Positions 42,865-52,203 of a stretch of DNA of 64,000 nt are shown in pieces. The notes beneath the pieces are model-generated. The model saw nothing but the letters and a program-made list of their open reading frames with translations. It was not told the origin of the DNA and ran no database searches. The stretch's first letter is position 1; every line of letters starts with the position of its first letter. Source of the stretch: JAICMB01 sp963838885 (GTDB lineage: Bacteria > Acidobacteriota > Terriglobia > Bryobacterales > Bryobacteraceae); assembly GCA_963838885.1 (NCBI GenBank), contig CAWITB010000055.1:1-64000 (forward strand), in the 5' to 3' direction. Both the position numbers and the translations under genes were made by a program.

Positions 42865-44850
42865 TCACAGCGTCTTTCCGCGCGGGCCACCAGCCAGGGC
42901 GCGTTTGCCGGCCTCGATCACTTCCAAGATTTTATCGACGTCGTAGGCGCAACCCGACCAGGGGCCGCCGCTCGCGTCCTGCAGCGCCGCCCAAAGGCGG
43001 GTATCGTCCGGCAGCGCGGGATCGGGGGCGAGGTCCGCTCGCAAGGGGCGCGATGCGAGAATGCGCGAGCCTTCTTCGCGTCCTCCCCGGGGCGCGATCA
43101 GATTGACGCTGCCTTCGAGGCGATTGCGGTCGACCATAATCTCGATGGCGTCGCCATCCTGGAGCTTGCCGATGGGGCCGCCGGCCAGCGCCTCCGGCGA
43201 AATATGGCCGATGCAGGCGCCGGTCGATACGCCGCTGAAGCGCGCGTCGGTGAGCACCGCGACGTGCTTGCCGAAATCCAGGTACTTCAGCGCGGATGTG
43301 ATCTGATAGGTTTCCTCCATGCCTGCGCCCATCGGTCCGCGGCAAATCAAGACCAGCACGTCGCCGGGCCGGATCTGGCCCGCCTTGATCGCCGCTACAG
43401 CGGCCGGTTCGCTCAGAAAAACCCGCGCCGGTCCGGTCTTGCGATAGACGCCGTCGGAATCGACCACGCTGGGGTCGATGGCGGTGCTCTTGATCACCGA
43501 TCCGTCGGGTGCGAGATTCCCGGTGGGAAAGCAAACCGTGGAGGTGAGGCCGCGTTGGGCCGCGGTTTCGGGATCGAGTATCACGTCGGCGGGATCGACG
43601 CCGTCTCCGCTTCGAAGCCGGTCGCGCAATGTCCGGCGCCGCTCGGATGCCTCCCACCAGTCGAGCATCGCGCCCAGCGTCTCGCCCGAGGGCGTTAACG
43701 CGCGGGTGTCGAGCAAACCGGCGCGACGCAGGTGGAGCATCACTTCGGGGACCGCGCCGGCCAGGAAGACCTGGACCGTGGCGTGGTTGCGGGGGCCGTT
43801 GGGAAGGCAGTCCACGATACGCGGGACCAGCCGGTTCGTGCGGGCCCAATCTTCGGCGGTGGGCGGGCGAAGGCCGGCGGCATGCGCGGTAGCGGCCAGA
43901 TGCAGGATCAAGTTGGTCGATCCGCCAAAAGCGGCGTGCACCACCATAGCGTTTTGCAATGCGGCTTCGGTGAGGATGTCGCGCATAGCGATGCCGTGCG
44001 ACTCCATAAGCATGAGAGCGCGAGCGGAACGGCGCGCCATATCGAGCCAGATGGGATGGCCGGAAGGCGCGAGCGCGGAATGAGTCAGGCTCATGCCGAG
44101 CGCTTCGGCCACCACCTGCGAGGTCGCCGCCGTCCCCAGAAATTGGCAGCCTCCGCCGGGCGTGGCGCAGGCGCGGCATCCCACCTCAGCCGCGTACTCG
44201 AGGGTGATCTGGCGATGCGCAAATCGCGCGCCGATGGACTGCACGCGTCCGGCATCTTCTCCTTCTTCGGCCAGCAGCGTCACGCCGCCCGGCACGACGA
44301 TGCACGGCAGATCGCGCATGGCAGCGAGCGCCATCATGGTGGCGGGCAAGCCCTTGTCGCAGGTCGCGACACCCATCACTCCGCGGCGGGTGGGGAGCGA
44401 GCGGATCAGCCGCCGCATTACCGTGGCCGCGTCGTTGCGATACGGCAGGCTGTCGAACATGCCGGTGGTGCCCTGGGTGCGGCCGTCGCAGGGATCGGTA
44501 CAAAACGCGGCGAAGGGCACGGCGCCGGATGTCTTGAACTCCGCGGCGGCGGCTTGCATGAGCAGACCGACCTCCCAGTGGCCGGTGTGATACCCCAGCG
44601 CGATGGGCGAGCCATCGGGAGCGCGAATGCCGCCATGAGTGCTCAGAATCAGAAACTCGCGGCCATTGAGGCGCGCCGGATCCCAACCCATTCCGGCATC
44701 CTGGGTTAGGCCGAAAAGATCGCCCGAGGGGCGATTCAACAGCATCTCGGCCGTGATGGGCAAGGAGCCGGAAGGGCCGGGTGCGCGGACGGCGATTTCA
44801 TAGAGGCGCGCGTCGCCGGAATCGAGAATCGCTTCCACTTCGGAGCGCAC
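42865..44850 (-). CDS. D-xylonate dehydratase-like enzyme (YjhG/YagF type, IlvD/Edd family)
   Basis: A 661-residue iron-sulfur dehydratase. The start MRSEVEAILDSGDARLYEIA and LTQDAGMGWDPARLNGREFL are typical of the YjhG/YagF group rather than IlvD. The conserved Cys segments are FCTDPCDGRTQGTTGMFDSL, GVATCDKGLPATMM and CRACATPGGGCQFLGTAATS, which supply cluster ligands. Others are GHPIWLDMARRSARALMLME and the C-terminal DARFSGVSTGACIGHISPEA. Expected reaction: D-xylonate to 2-keto-3-deoxy-xylonate, with cytoplasmic sugar-acid catabolism as the pathway. The neighbouring VOC and cupin genes are divergent. Substrate specificity is not proven by sequence; a different aldonate is possible. Confidence 0.85.
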   Translation of the reverse strand: MRSEVEAILDSGDARLYEIAVRAPGPSGSLPITAEMLLNRPSGDLFGLTQDAGMGWDPARLNGREFLILSTHGGIRAPDGSPIALGYHTGHWEVGLLMQAAAAEFKTSGAVPFAAFCTDPCDGRTQGTTGMFDSLPYRNDAATVMRRLIRSLPTRRGVMGVATCDKGLPATMMALAAMRDLPCIVVPGGVTLLAEEGEDAGRVQSIGARFAHRQITLEYAAEVGCRACATPGGGCQFLGTAATSQVVAEALGMSLTHSALAPSGHPIWLDMARRSARALMLMESHGIAMRDILTEAALQNAMVVHAAFGGSTNLILHLAATAHAAGLRPPTAEDWARTNRLVPRIVDCLPNGPRNHATVQVFLAGAVPEVMLHLRRAGLLDTRALTPSGETLGAMLDWWEASERRRTLRDRLRSGDGVDPADVILDPETAAQRGLTSTVCFPTGNLAPDGSVIKSTAIDPSVVDSDGVYRKTGPARVFLSEPAAVAAIKAGQIRPGDVLVLICRGPMGAGMEETYQITSALKYLDFGKHVAVLTDARFSGVSTGACIGHISPEALAGGPIGKLQDGDAIEIMVDRNRLEGSVNLIAPRGGREEGSRILASRPLRADLAPDPALPDDTRLWAALQDASGGPWSGCAYDVDKILEVIEAGKRALAGGPRGKTL

Positions 44851-44944
44851 AAGTCAAGAATCGCACACGAATCGCACACGAATGGCACGGGGGCGAGGCA
44901 CAAAAATGCGAGATGGGCGAGGATACGGCGGCATCCAAGCAAGG

Positions 44945-45328
44945 GTGAACAAGTTAACTCCGATTCTGCTGGTGGACGAGATCGAGCCGTGTCTGCCGTT
45001 TTGGGTGGAACGCTTGGAATTTAGAAAAATCGCGGAAACGACGGAAGGCGAGCGGCTGGGCTTCGCCATCCTGGTCCGGGACGGCGTCGAGATCATGTAT
45101 CAAACTCGCGCGAGTATGGCGAAAGACATTCCGGCGCTCGCCAATGCCGCTGGAGCGGGATCGGCCATTCTTTACATTGACGTTTCGAACATTGAAGAGA
45201 CGCTCGAGAAACTTGAGGGTGTCGAGGTCGTGGTTCCGCTGCGCCAGACCACTTACGGGCGAGCCGAGATTTTCGTTCGCGAGCCCGCGGGAAACGTCGT
45301 CGCGTTCACGGCGGAAGTGGGATATTAG
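44945..45328 (+). CDS. Glyoxalase/VOC-superfamily protein
   Basis: A protein of about 127 residues with the vicinal-oxygen-chelate fold: NKLTPILLVDEIEPCLPFWV at the start, LGFAILVRDGVEIMYQTRAS in the first module, and TYGRAEIFVREPAGNVVAFT in the second. It is probably a small-molecule-binding or glyoxalase/dioxygenase-like protein; the reaction cannot be assigned. GTG 44945 gives the normal family start; ATGs at 44882 and 44906 would add a low-complexity extension. It lies 9 bases upstream of a cupin, with which it probably forms an operon. Confidence 0.75.
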   Translation: MNKLTPILLVDEIEPCLPFWVERLEFRKIAETTEGERLGFAILVRDGVEIMYQTRASMAKDIPALANAAGAGSAILYIDVSNIEETLEKLEGVEVVVPLRQTTYGRAEIFVREPAGNVVAFTAEVGY

Positions 45329-45337
45329 GAGGGCGGC

Positions 45338-45706
45338 ATGGAACACTATACCTGGGATTTGGTACCGCTCGAACGCATGAGCGATGTGATTTCGCGCAAG
45401 ATCGTGAGCGGCGACAAGGCCATGGTCGCGCAGGTCTTCCTCAAGAAGGACGCCGTAGTGCCGGAGCACTATCATGAGAGCGAGCAGATCACGTATATTC
45501 TCGACGGTGCTTTAAAATTCGAGCTGGAAGGAAAAGAAATCGTGGTGCGTAAAGGCGAGGTGCTGCGCATCCCCTCGAATGTCCCGCATCGCGCCGTGGC
45601 TCTCGAAGACACGCTCGATCTCGACATATTTTCACCGATTCGAACGGATTGGCTCAGTAAAGACGACGCCTATTTGCGGCGCGGCGAGCGGGAACAGGGG
45701 CGGTGA
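45338..45706 (+). CDS. Cupin-domain protein
   Basis: A 122-residue single-domain cupin. Metal-binding elements are VPEHYHESEQITYILDGALK (HxH...E) and RIPSNVPHRAVALEDTLDLD (the second His). It lacks further domains, so it is probably a small metal-dependent enzyme or sensor. GGAGG lies six bases before ATG 45338. It follows the VOC gene closely; together they may handle a small sugar-acid or phenolic compound, which is only suggested by the neighbouring dehydratase. Confidence 0.85.
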   Translation: MEHYTWDLVPLERMSDVISRKIVSGDKAMVAQVFLKKDAVVPEHYHESEQITYILDGALKFELEGKEIVVRKGEVLRIPSNVPHRAVALEDTLDLDIFSPIRTDWLSKDDAYLRRGEREQGR

Positions 45707-46234
45707 CGGGGCGAGGCCGGGATGCCCCGCCTCGCGACCGCTCACTGCGATGTGTAGCGGTATCGATCGTGCTCCCGATGATAATGATATTGGCCGTTCT
45801 GATAACCGGGTCGGCCCATTGGACGACATAGCGCCAACAAGCCCAGCCCCGTTATCGAGCGTGTGTCGCGGCATGTTGTATTGCAGGCCGGTGGTATCCA
45901 TCGCATAGCCGCTGCCATTCACCGTCACCGATTCCAGATCGAGCGTGTACTGGCCCGGGCCCGTTTGGCGAACGATCAGTTCCGCGTAGGACCCGCGTGG
46001 GACCGCCAAATCTCCATCCCTGGCAAACACGTCGCGCGCCACGTGACCCGGATAGATTCGCCCCCGATCCCGGTGGCTTACATCGATCGGTTGATCCGGA
46101 CACACCTGGATCTCGGCGCCCGGCAATATCGTGTCTGCAAGCGCCGGGATTTGCAGACCCGGCACAGAGTACTGGTATCGCCAATATTGCAGCACCTCAC
46201 GTGACGTGACCTTGTTACCGGCCCAGAGGCACAC
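45632..46234 (-). CDS. Hypothetical protein, probably truncated or frameshifted
   Basis: The recognisable part is GDLAVPRGSYAELIVRQTGP and LDLESVTVNGSGYAMDTTG, resembling a family of exported acidobacterial proteins with a beta-rich segment and glycine-zipper tail. The signal peptide is absent, and the C-terminal part runs on into the cupin's antisense. A one-base shift at about 45835 would instead give QYHYHREHDRYRYTSQ and a stop at 45742. I keep the open frame but consider it a decayed copy. GTG 46234 overlaps the stop of the response regulator. Function unknown. Confidence 0.45.
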   Translation of the reverse strand: MCLWAGNKVTSREVLQYWRYQYSVPGLQIPALADTILPGAEIQVCPDQPIDVSHRDRGRIYPGHVARDVFARDGDLAVPRGSYAELIVRQTGPGQYTLDLESVTVNGSGYAMDTTGLQYNMPRHTLDNGAGLVGAMSSNGPTRLSERPISLSSGARSIPLHIAVSGREAGHPGLAPSPPLFPLAAPQIGVVFTEPIRSNR

Positions 46235-46722
46235 TATAAGAAGGCCCGCAACAGCCGGCTCTGCACGTCTTTCAGGCTCGAATGAGCGGCGTCGAGCTCA
46301 TCAACCTTGTCGCGCAAGCGGCGCAGCAGCTGCGTCCGTTCGATCGCGCTGCGGATCACGAGGAGCAATTGCGAGTTGTCCCACGGCTTTTCGAGGTATT
46401 GGTACAGTCCCACGTCGTTAATGGCCTGAATCGCGCTTTGTTTGTCGGCGTGGCCGGTCAACAGCACGCGCGCCGCCTCGGGCTGAAACTCCTTGGCCTT
46501 GGCGAGAAACTGGATGCCGTTCATCTTCGGCATCATGTAGTCGCTGATCACCACATCGGCGGGGGTCGTTTCAAGATGCTTGACGGCTTCCTCCGGCTTG
46601 GTGAAACCGTTCACGGCGAAATCGGTTTCGAGCTGCAGAAACGCCCGAATACTCGTAATCACCATGTCTTCGTCGTCAACGATCACGACGTGCGGTGGTC
46701 CGCCGTCTGCCCGGTTCGCCAA
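46234..46722 (-). CDS. Single-domain response regulator
   Basis: A 162-residue protein: receiver domain at residues 10-125 (VVIVDDEDMVITSIRAFLQL; ADVVISDYMMPKMNGIQFLA with the phospho-Asp; VLLTGHADKQS; YLEKPWDNSQLLL). A C-terminal helix (RLRDKVDELDAAHSSLKDVQ) follows, without a DNA-binding domain. TTG 46722, with AAGGAG nine bases upstream, is chosen; the frame upstream is antisense-like. Its 5' end overlaps the kinase gene's 3' end by 40 bases. It probably signals by protein contact rather than transcription. Confidence 0.85.
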   Translation of the reverse strand: MANRADGGPPHVVIVDDEDMVITSIRAFLQLETDFAVNGFTKPEEAVKHLETTPADVVISDYMMPKMNGIQFLAKAKEFQPEAARVLLTGHADKQSAIQAINDVGLYQYLEKPWDNSQLLLVIRSAIERTQLLRRLRDKVDELDAAHSSLKDVQSRLLRAFL

Positions 46723-47552
46723 TTTGTGTCGCTCCTTTGCTTCTGATCGATCGGGATGCGTACGTGAAATATAGTACCTTTGCCGGACTCGCTTTCGAAT
46801 CCGATGCGCCCGCCGTGCGTATCTTCGACGATCTCGCGCGAAATCGTCAGGCCGAGACCGGTGCCTTCGCCAAACGGCTTGGTCGTAAAGCCAGCGGCGA
46901 AAATTTTGGGACGAATTTCGGGCGGAATGCCGCCTCCATTGTCCTGAATCGAAATGTGCACGCAATCGTCCTCTTTGCGCGTCTCTACGTCGATCCTGCC
47001 TTCGCCCTCGATGGCTTGGCCGGCATTGGCGATCAGGTTCAGGAACACCTGATTCATCAAGCCGGGGTAGCACTCCACTTCGGGGAGCTCGCCGAAATCG
47101 GTCGCGATCTGGATGCGGTCCTTGAAAACCGCGTTCGCCAGCTTGATCGTATTGCGGAGCAGCTCGTTGATGTCGGTTTTCAGCAACTCGCTTTCATTCA
47201 CCCGCGCGTATGTTTTGAGGCTGCGGATGATGCCTGAAATGCGCTCGCAGGCGATCTTATCGACGGCGGCGAGACCCGCGATAATATCGAGCATCTCGAT
47301 GGCCCGCGGCGGCGGCGGCTCGGATTTCGCCTGCGCGGCGGAGAGAAGATCCTTGATCTTATCGAGCGCGCCGATGATCACTTCGTTATTGGAAAAGATG
47401 GAGCCGATGGGAGTCTTGATCTCGTGCACGACGCCGGCGGACAGGCGCCCGAGCAAGGCCATACGGTGCACTTCGGCCAGTTTGCGATTGGCGGCGTCCA
47501 GCTCGCCGTGAAGCCGGGCCAATTCGTCCTGCGCCGACAGCGAATCGTTCAT
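46683..47552 (-). CDS. Soluble histidine kinase
   Basis: A 289-residue kinase without membrane segments. The N-terminal coiled coil (ELARLHGELDAANRKLAEVH) leads to the H-box LLGRLSAGVVHEIKTPIGSI. The ATPase domain has NQVFLNLIANAGQAIEGEGR (N box), SIQDNGGGIPPEIRPKIF (G1) and GEGTGLGLTISREIVEDTHG (G2). Its 5' end overlaps the cyclic-nucleotide-binding gene by four bases (ATGA), and its 3' end overlaps the response regulator, so the three proteins are made together. The coiled coil may dock to the sensor upstream. Confidence 0.9.
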   Translation of the reverse strand: MNDSLSAQDELARLHGELDAANRKLAEVHRMALLGRLSAGVVHEIKTPIGSIFSNNEVIIGALDKIKDLLSAAQAKSEPPPPRAIEMLDIIAGLAAVDKIACERISGIIRSLKTYARVNESELLKTDINELLRNTIKLANAVFKDRIQIATDFGELPEVECYPGLMNQVFLNLIANAGQAIEGEGRIDVETRKEDDCVHISIQDNGGGIPPEIRPKIFAAGFTTKPFGEGTGLGLTISREIVEDTHGGRIGFESESGKGTIFHVRIPIDQKQRSDTNWRTGQTADHRTS

Positions 47553-47971
47553 TGCTGCACAAGCTGCCGGAATCTCTTCACGAGAATCGCGAAGATCGCC
47601 GCCGTGATCTCCATATTATCGGAGAGCAAATCGTAGAAGTCCTCGCGCGCGATGCGCAGCAACGTGGTGTCTTCGAGCGTCTTGGCGGTCACGGCCATAG
47701 GCTCGGAATCGAACAGGGCCCAAGCGCCCAGCACGTCGTTGCGGCGCGCCGTGGTCAATGCGCCGCCGCTTTGCCCGATCTCGACGGAGCCGTCCAGAAC
47801 CACGTACAGAGCGTCCTGGCTGCCTCCCGGCTCGAGAATGTTTTTGCCCGGCGGAACGCGGACCTCCTTCGCTATGGTAGCGATGCGCGCAAGCTGGTCG
47901 GGATTGAGGTTTTTCAGCAGCTCCACCTCTTCAAGCGCGATCACCTTCTCAACAAGATTCAGTTCGGCCAT
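47549..47971 (-). CDS. Cyclic-nucleotide-binding-domain protein
   Basis: A 140-residue single CNB domain: LKNLNPDQLARIATIAKEVR at the start, the GGSQDALYVVLDGSVEIGQS phosphate-binding cassette region, GAWALFDSEPMAVTAKTLED and LLRIAREDFYDLLSDNMEIT. It lacks a DNA-binding domain, so it acts as a sensor or adaptor. The RxA signature of strong cAMP binders is not evident (EPMAVTA here), so the ligand is uncertain. It sits between the nucleotide-transporter-like protein and the kinase in one operon and overlaps the kinase start. Confidence 0.85.
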   Translation of the reverse strand: MAELNLVEKVIALEEVELLKNLNPDQLARIATIAKEVRVPPGKNILEPGGSQDALYVVLDGSVEIGQSGGALTTARRNDVLGAWALFDSEPMAVTAKTLEDTTLLRIAREDFYDLLSDNMEITAAIFAILVKRFRQLVQQ

Positions 47972-47987
47972 GGGGTGGCGTGCATCA

Positions 47988-50759
47988 TCACGCTAGCGCA
48001 ACGGCGCAGTCGCGCGCCACTTGGGAAATGTCGCCGTTGGCCTCTTCGCCCACGCTCTTGATGTCGGGCGCGAGGTTCTTCCAGCGCATTTGAGCGGCCG
48101 TCGCCATGGCGCAGGATGCCAGCCATTCGTCGCCCGAACGGATCAGCTCGCGCACGGCGGTCTCGACGTCGGGAACATCGATCTTGAACAAGTCCCGGCC
48201 GCGCTGCTGCGCGTTCGCGGGATCGTCCAGCAAGGGAATGACGATGCGCTTCAGGTCTCTATCGAGCACGTTGTCGAGGAACTCGAGCGCGGCCGCGCTA
48301 TCGGCGTGGGCGCCTCGATTCAGCGCCAGGTAGGCGGCATAGACTTGCCGCGGAGGATACCTCAGCCCCAGAATCCGGAAGAGGCGATCGAGTGAAGCTT
48401 TAAGGCGCTGCTCCAGCGTGCTGACCAGCAGACCGGCCGGCGTATGGGGTTTGCTATGCTCCCGGAAGGCGACTAGCGCGGCGTTCATCTGGAAGTAATA
48501 GCGGGCCTCGTTCATAACCTGAGTAGACACCGAGATACCGCCATAATCGAGATCCGGCGCGTTCTCGCGCAGGCGGCTGAGGGCCCGCAGCACGCTGCCT
48601 CGCAGGGCCAGATTGGCGTCTGCGGCAAACGCGATCAACGCCGCCACGGATCTCTGATCCGGTATCAGACGCAACACGCGCGGGATCTGGCGTCGAATCG
48701 CAAGCCTAACCGATCCGTCGTTCATGAGATCTGCCAGCGTGCCTACGATCTTCGATCCATAGGCCGCCAGAGCCTCGATAGCGGCGCCGCGCAGGCGCGC
48801 ATCGGCGAGATAGTGGACGATGGCAGGCACATATTCGCGGTTGCCCAGCGCCGCGGCGGAGGAGAACGCGGCGGCGGCCACGGTCGCGTCTGGATCGTTC
48901 AGCAGATCTCTTAAAGCCGCGGAACCATCGCCGCCTCCCTCGCCGCCACGCGACCGTATCGCTATCGCGGCCAGCCGTCTGCGCGCGGGATCGCTCTCTT
49001 TCGCGGTTTGCGCGATCCATTCCGGCGTGATCATTTCAGCGGCAAGTTGCGGTTTTTCCCAGAGCGCATCCATGGCCGCTTCGACCACCGCGCCGTTGGG
49101 ATGCTCCAAGAGCCGGCGGGCCAGATCCGCGGGTTCGGAGCCAAACGCGAGCGCGTAGCGAACCGCCGCCCGCGCTACAGCGGAATCCCCCTTCAGGGAA
49201 CGGATCTCGGCCATAGCGAGATCCAGAAACTCGGCGGACCCGCTCTTGCGCGCCAGATCGAAGGCCATCGTGCGAACGTCGGGAGAGGGGTTCTCGAAGA
49301 TTCGTTTCAGCGGGACCAGGGTTTGCCAGCGATCGAGGGTACCCAAGACAGAGAGGGCGTACGCCGCCTGTCGCGGACTGGAGCTCAGCGCGGCTTGCTG
49401 CAGCATCTTCACCATCGCGGGATCTTCGACATTGAGTCGTGAAGCGTCGAAATCGAGCCGCCGGGTTTCCAGGCGCTTGCGGACGGTCTCGATATACTCG
49501 CGCTTGGCGAAGACCGACAACACAATCCAAACCAGCGAGAGAAACATGACGATGGCCGCGACATCGCGGATCGCAAGCGACAGCACCGACGTGACCAGCA
49601 CCAGGATCATGCCGCCGATGCCGCGTGAAAGCCGGTCGACAAAAACATCGATGAACGCCTTGGTGCGATTGCGCAGATCGAGCGGCAGCGGCAGATAGAG
49701 CAATTCCATCCCCGTTTTGTTAAACGAATAGCGCGTCGAGGCTTCCGTAAGCCGCGCCGCCGCGGTGGACAGAACATCCGGCGAGACCAGCGCCGCGATG
49801 GAGGCGATGGCGATTGAAGCCGGCATGATCTGCAGCGTTCCTCCCACGCCGAAACGGCTCACGATCCAACCCGTCAGAAAGAACTGAAAGACAAACGTCG
49901 CCAGATTCAGCCAAAAGCCGTAAAAGTTGCCCAGAAAGGCGGTCAGGTCGGCCTTGTTGTGATAGTGCAGCTTGGCCTGCGCATTGAACTGGAATTCCAC
50001 CATCACGTCGATTACGAAGGTCAGGACCATGATGGCCATGATCACTTGCAGATGGCGATGCCGCCGCAGCGCCACGGTGATCTCTTTGAAGGAGAAGTCC
50101 TCGCCTTCTTCGGCGCCCTTGGCGCTCTTCAGGCTGACGTTCAGTTTCTTGAGCATGACCGCGAACGGAATGTAGGAAAGCACGACCATGCCGGCGGAGG
50201 CGAGAATCAGGTTGGTGGTGCCGATCACTCGTACCATGAAGGCCGTGAAGGTGCCCCCAAAGGCTGCTCCAATGACGGATCCCACGCCGAGAATGCCGTA
50301 GAGCCGCTTCGCCTCCCGCGTAGTGAAGAGATTGGCGGCGATGAGCCATCCCTGGGCGACGAGCGAAATGCTGAACAGGCTCACCCAGATGTTGAACGCG
50401 TACACGATCCAGCCGATGTTCAGGCTGATGAGGTACCAGAACGCGACGAGTACGGCGATGGAAAAAATGGTTGCGAAGTTGACGGCCGTCTTGAGCGACG
50501 ATTTCACGGCCAGCCGGGTATAAAAATACGCCAGCACGCCTCCCACGCCGGCGATCAGCACGTACAACCAGGGCAACTTGTCGATATCGAACTTGTTCAG
50601 GAAGATGGCGCGGGAAACGGGCTTGATGATGTAGTAGGCGAACAGCACCAGCATGAGATACAGCGTCATGCAGGTCGTTTTAAGGTATTCGCCCGGACGG
50701 ACGTCGAACAAACTGCGCCAAAAGATTCTTAACCGGTGCACGCCTCTGGATTGTAACAA
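47988..50759 (-). CDS. ATP/ADP-translocase-like membrane protein with C-terminal HEAT repeats
   Basis: A 923-residue protein. The N-terminal 430 residues hold about 11-12 membrane segments of the Npt/Tlc nucleotide-transporter and MFS-like fold (CMTLYLMLVLFAYYIIKPVS, LPWLYVLIAGVGGVLAYFYT, GMELLYLPLPLDLRNRTKAF). From about residue 450 the chain is soluble and built of HEAT-like helical pairs (LSVLGTLDRWQTLVPLKRIF; LRDLLNDPDATVAAAAFSSA; AIEALAAYGSKIVGTLADLM). Such fusions occur in Acidobacteria. Transport of nucleotides has not been shown for them. It heads the operon with the cyclic-nucleotide-binding protein, kinase and regulator, suggesting that the membrane part reports a signal. Confidence 0.85.
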   Translation of the reverse strand: MLQSRGVHRLRIFWRSLFDVRPGEYLKTTCMTLYLMLVLFAYYIIKPVSRAIFLNKFDIDKLPWLYVLIAGVGGVLAYFYTRLAVKSSLKTAVNFATIFSIAVLVAFWYLISLNIGWIVYAFNIWVSLFSISLVAQGWLIAANLFTTREAKRLYGILGVGSVIGAAFGGTFTAFMVRVIGTTNLILASAGMVVLSYIPFAVMLKKLNVSLKSAKGAEEGEDFSFKEITVALRRHRHLQVIMAIMVLTFVIDVMVEFQFNAQAKLHYHNKADLTAFLGNFYGFWLNLATFVFQFFLTGWIVSRFGVGGTLQIMPASIAIASIAALVSPDVLSTAAARLTEASTRYSFNKTGMELLYLPLPLDLRNRTKAFIDVFVDRLSRGIGGMILVLVTSVLSLAIRDVAAIVMFLSLVWIVLSVFAKREYIETVRKRLETRRLDFDASRLNVEDPAMVKMLQQAALSSSPRQAAYALSVLGTLDRWQTLVPLKRIFENPSPDVRTMAFDLARKSGSAEFLDLAMAEIRSLKGDSAVARAAVRYALAFGSEPADLARRLLEHPNGAVVEAAMDALWEKPQLAAEMITPEWIAQTAKESDPARRRLAAIAIRSRGGEGGGDGSAALRDLLNDPDATVAAAAFSSAAALGNREYVPAIVHYLADARLRGAAIEALAAYGSKIVGTLADLMNDGSVRLAIRRQIPRVLRLIPDQRSVAALIAFAADANLALRGSVLRALSRLRENAPDLDYGGISVSTQVMNEARYYFQMNAALVAFREHSKPHTPAGLLVSTLEQRLKASLDRLFRILGLRYPPRQVYAAYLALNRGAHADSAAALEFLDNVLDRDLKRIVIPLLDDPANAQQRGRDLFKIDVPDVETAVRELIRSGDEWLASCAMATAAQMRWKNLAPDIKSVGEEANGDISQVARDCAVALA

Positions 50760-50805
50760 CGCCTTTAACGTCTGATTGCCGGAGATCGTTCGTTATGCTG
50801 GAATT

Positions 50806-52203
50806 ATGTGGCGGGAGCAGGCGCGCCGGTTTCTGTTCCCTCCGGCCGACGAGAGCAAGCCGGGATTCCGGCACGAGGTCCAGGAGTCCAGCCGCGAGGG
50901 GCTGCGCATCATCGGCGGCATCCAAATTGCGATCACGATTTTCCTTTTCGGGGCGCGATTCCTGGTGTCGGCGAACGGCGAAACACTAACGCTGCGTTCG
51001 AAACAGGCGGTGATACTAATCGCGCTTGGAATCGTGAATATCTGGGCCGGCAGCGCCTGGTGGAGTGCGGGTTGGTCCCGCATCATCGCGATCGCATCGG
51101 CCGTTTGCACATCCGCGGTCCTGATCTGGGCATCGTTCGCCGCCGCGGCCGAGAGCACCAGTCCCAACGACTTCATACCGGGGGAGATCACGATGGTGCT
51201 CCTCGTGACCGTCACCATCATGCCATTGCGGCCACTGCACACGCTCTTGATGGGGTTCGGCATTGTCGCCGAATACATCGCCGGCGCGATGCTGGCAGAA
51301 AGGACTCTGCTCGAAGGACTCGGCCCCGACCAGAACTACATTGTGTTCATTATTATGCTCACGCTTTTGAGCGCCGGGATTACGGCGGTACTGTATGGGC
51401 AGCGCTGGGCAAATTACGAAATCCTGCAGCAGACCGTGGAAGCGGCCGAAGCGCTGCGGAACGCGCAAAACCGCATTTTGTTGACGGAAAACGCGTCGTC
51501 TATGAGCCGCCTCGCCTCCGCGATCAGCCACGAGATGAACAATCCGCTGGGGGCCATGCTGAGCGGGATCGGCACGCTCATGCTGCTGACGCAGCGCCAC
51601 GCCGCCGCCACGCCGCAAGAAGAGCCGAAGCTGATCGAGCTACAGGCGCAGGTGCGCAACTCAATTCAACAATCGTCGGACCGGCTGAAGGAATTGGTCG
51701 GCAAGCTGCAACGCTTCACCGACCTAGACGAGACGGACATGGAATCGGCGGACGTGAACGAAATCGTTCGCGAGGTGACGGAGATCGCGGCGAAAGAAGA
51801 TCAGGCGTGTCCGAAAGTGGATCTGCGGCTCGGCGCGGTGCCGCCGGTGCTGTGCCGTCCACAGCAACTCGCCGTGGTGTTTCGCAGTTTGTTGAGCAAC
51901 GCGGTGAGCGCGGTCGACGGCGACGGACGGATCTCAATCGCGACGCGCTGCGAGAGCGACCAGGTGGAGGTCGAGATAGAGGACAACGGCCGCGGCATCA
52001 CCCCCGATCAGATAAAGAATATTTTCGAGCCCAATTTCCGGGTCTCGGGAGGGCGCGTGGCGGCGGGCAACTGGAGCATGTTCGGTTCCCGCCAGATCGT
52101 TCGCGAGCACGGCGGCGACATTCGTATCGCGAGCACGGAAGGCCGGGGAACGCGCGTTACCGTCGTGCTTCCGGTCAAGCCGCCCGAAGGCGCCGAAGCA
52201 TAG
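50806..52203 (+). CDS. Membrane histidine kinase
   Basis: A 465-residue sensor kinase. Six membrane segments lie in residues 30-200 (GGIQIAITIFLFGARFLVSA, AVILIALGIVNIWAGSAW, IIAIASAVCTSAVLIWASFA, YIVFIIMLTLLSAGITAVLY). The H-box is SMSRLASAISHEMNNPLGAM. The ATPase domain shows FRSLLSNAVSAVDGDGRISI, EDNGRGITPDQIKNIFEPNF and MFGSRQIVREHGGDIRIAST. It is divergent from the nucleotide-transporter operon, which encodes its own kinase and regulator, so cross-talk is possible but unproven. I start at ATG 50806. A long overlapping frame (50808-52232) is a shadow. Confidence 0.88.
   Translation: MWREQARRFLFPPADESKPGFRHEVQESSREGLRIIGGIQIAITIFLFGARFLVSANGETLTLRSKQAVILIALGIVNIWAGSAWWSAGWSRIIAIASAVCTSAVLIWASFAAAAESTSPNDFIPGEITMVLLVTVTIMPLRPLHTLLMGFGIVAEYIAGAMLAERTLLEGLGPDQNYIVFIIMLTLLSAGITAVLYGQRWANYEILQQTVEAAEALRNAQNRILLTENASSMSRLASAISHEMNNPLGAMLSGIGTLMLLTQRHAAATPQEEPKLIELQAQVRNSIQQSSDRLKELVGKLQRFTDLDETDMESADVNEIVREVTEIAAKEDQACPKVDLRLGAVPPVLCRPQQLAVVFRSLLSNAVSAVDGDGRISIATRCESDQVEVEIEDNGRGITPDQIKNIFEPNFRVSGGRVAAGNWSMFGSRQIVREHGGDIRIASTEGRGTRVTVVLPVKPPEGAEA

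Noticed and set aside
42932..44709. Two very long frames inside the dehydratase gene (415 codons minus strand, 325 codons plus strand)
   Set aside because: The dehydratase frame has all Fe-S motifs; the others are low-complexity Arg/Gly-rich shadows.
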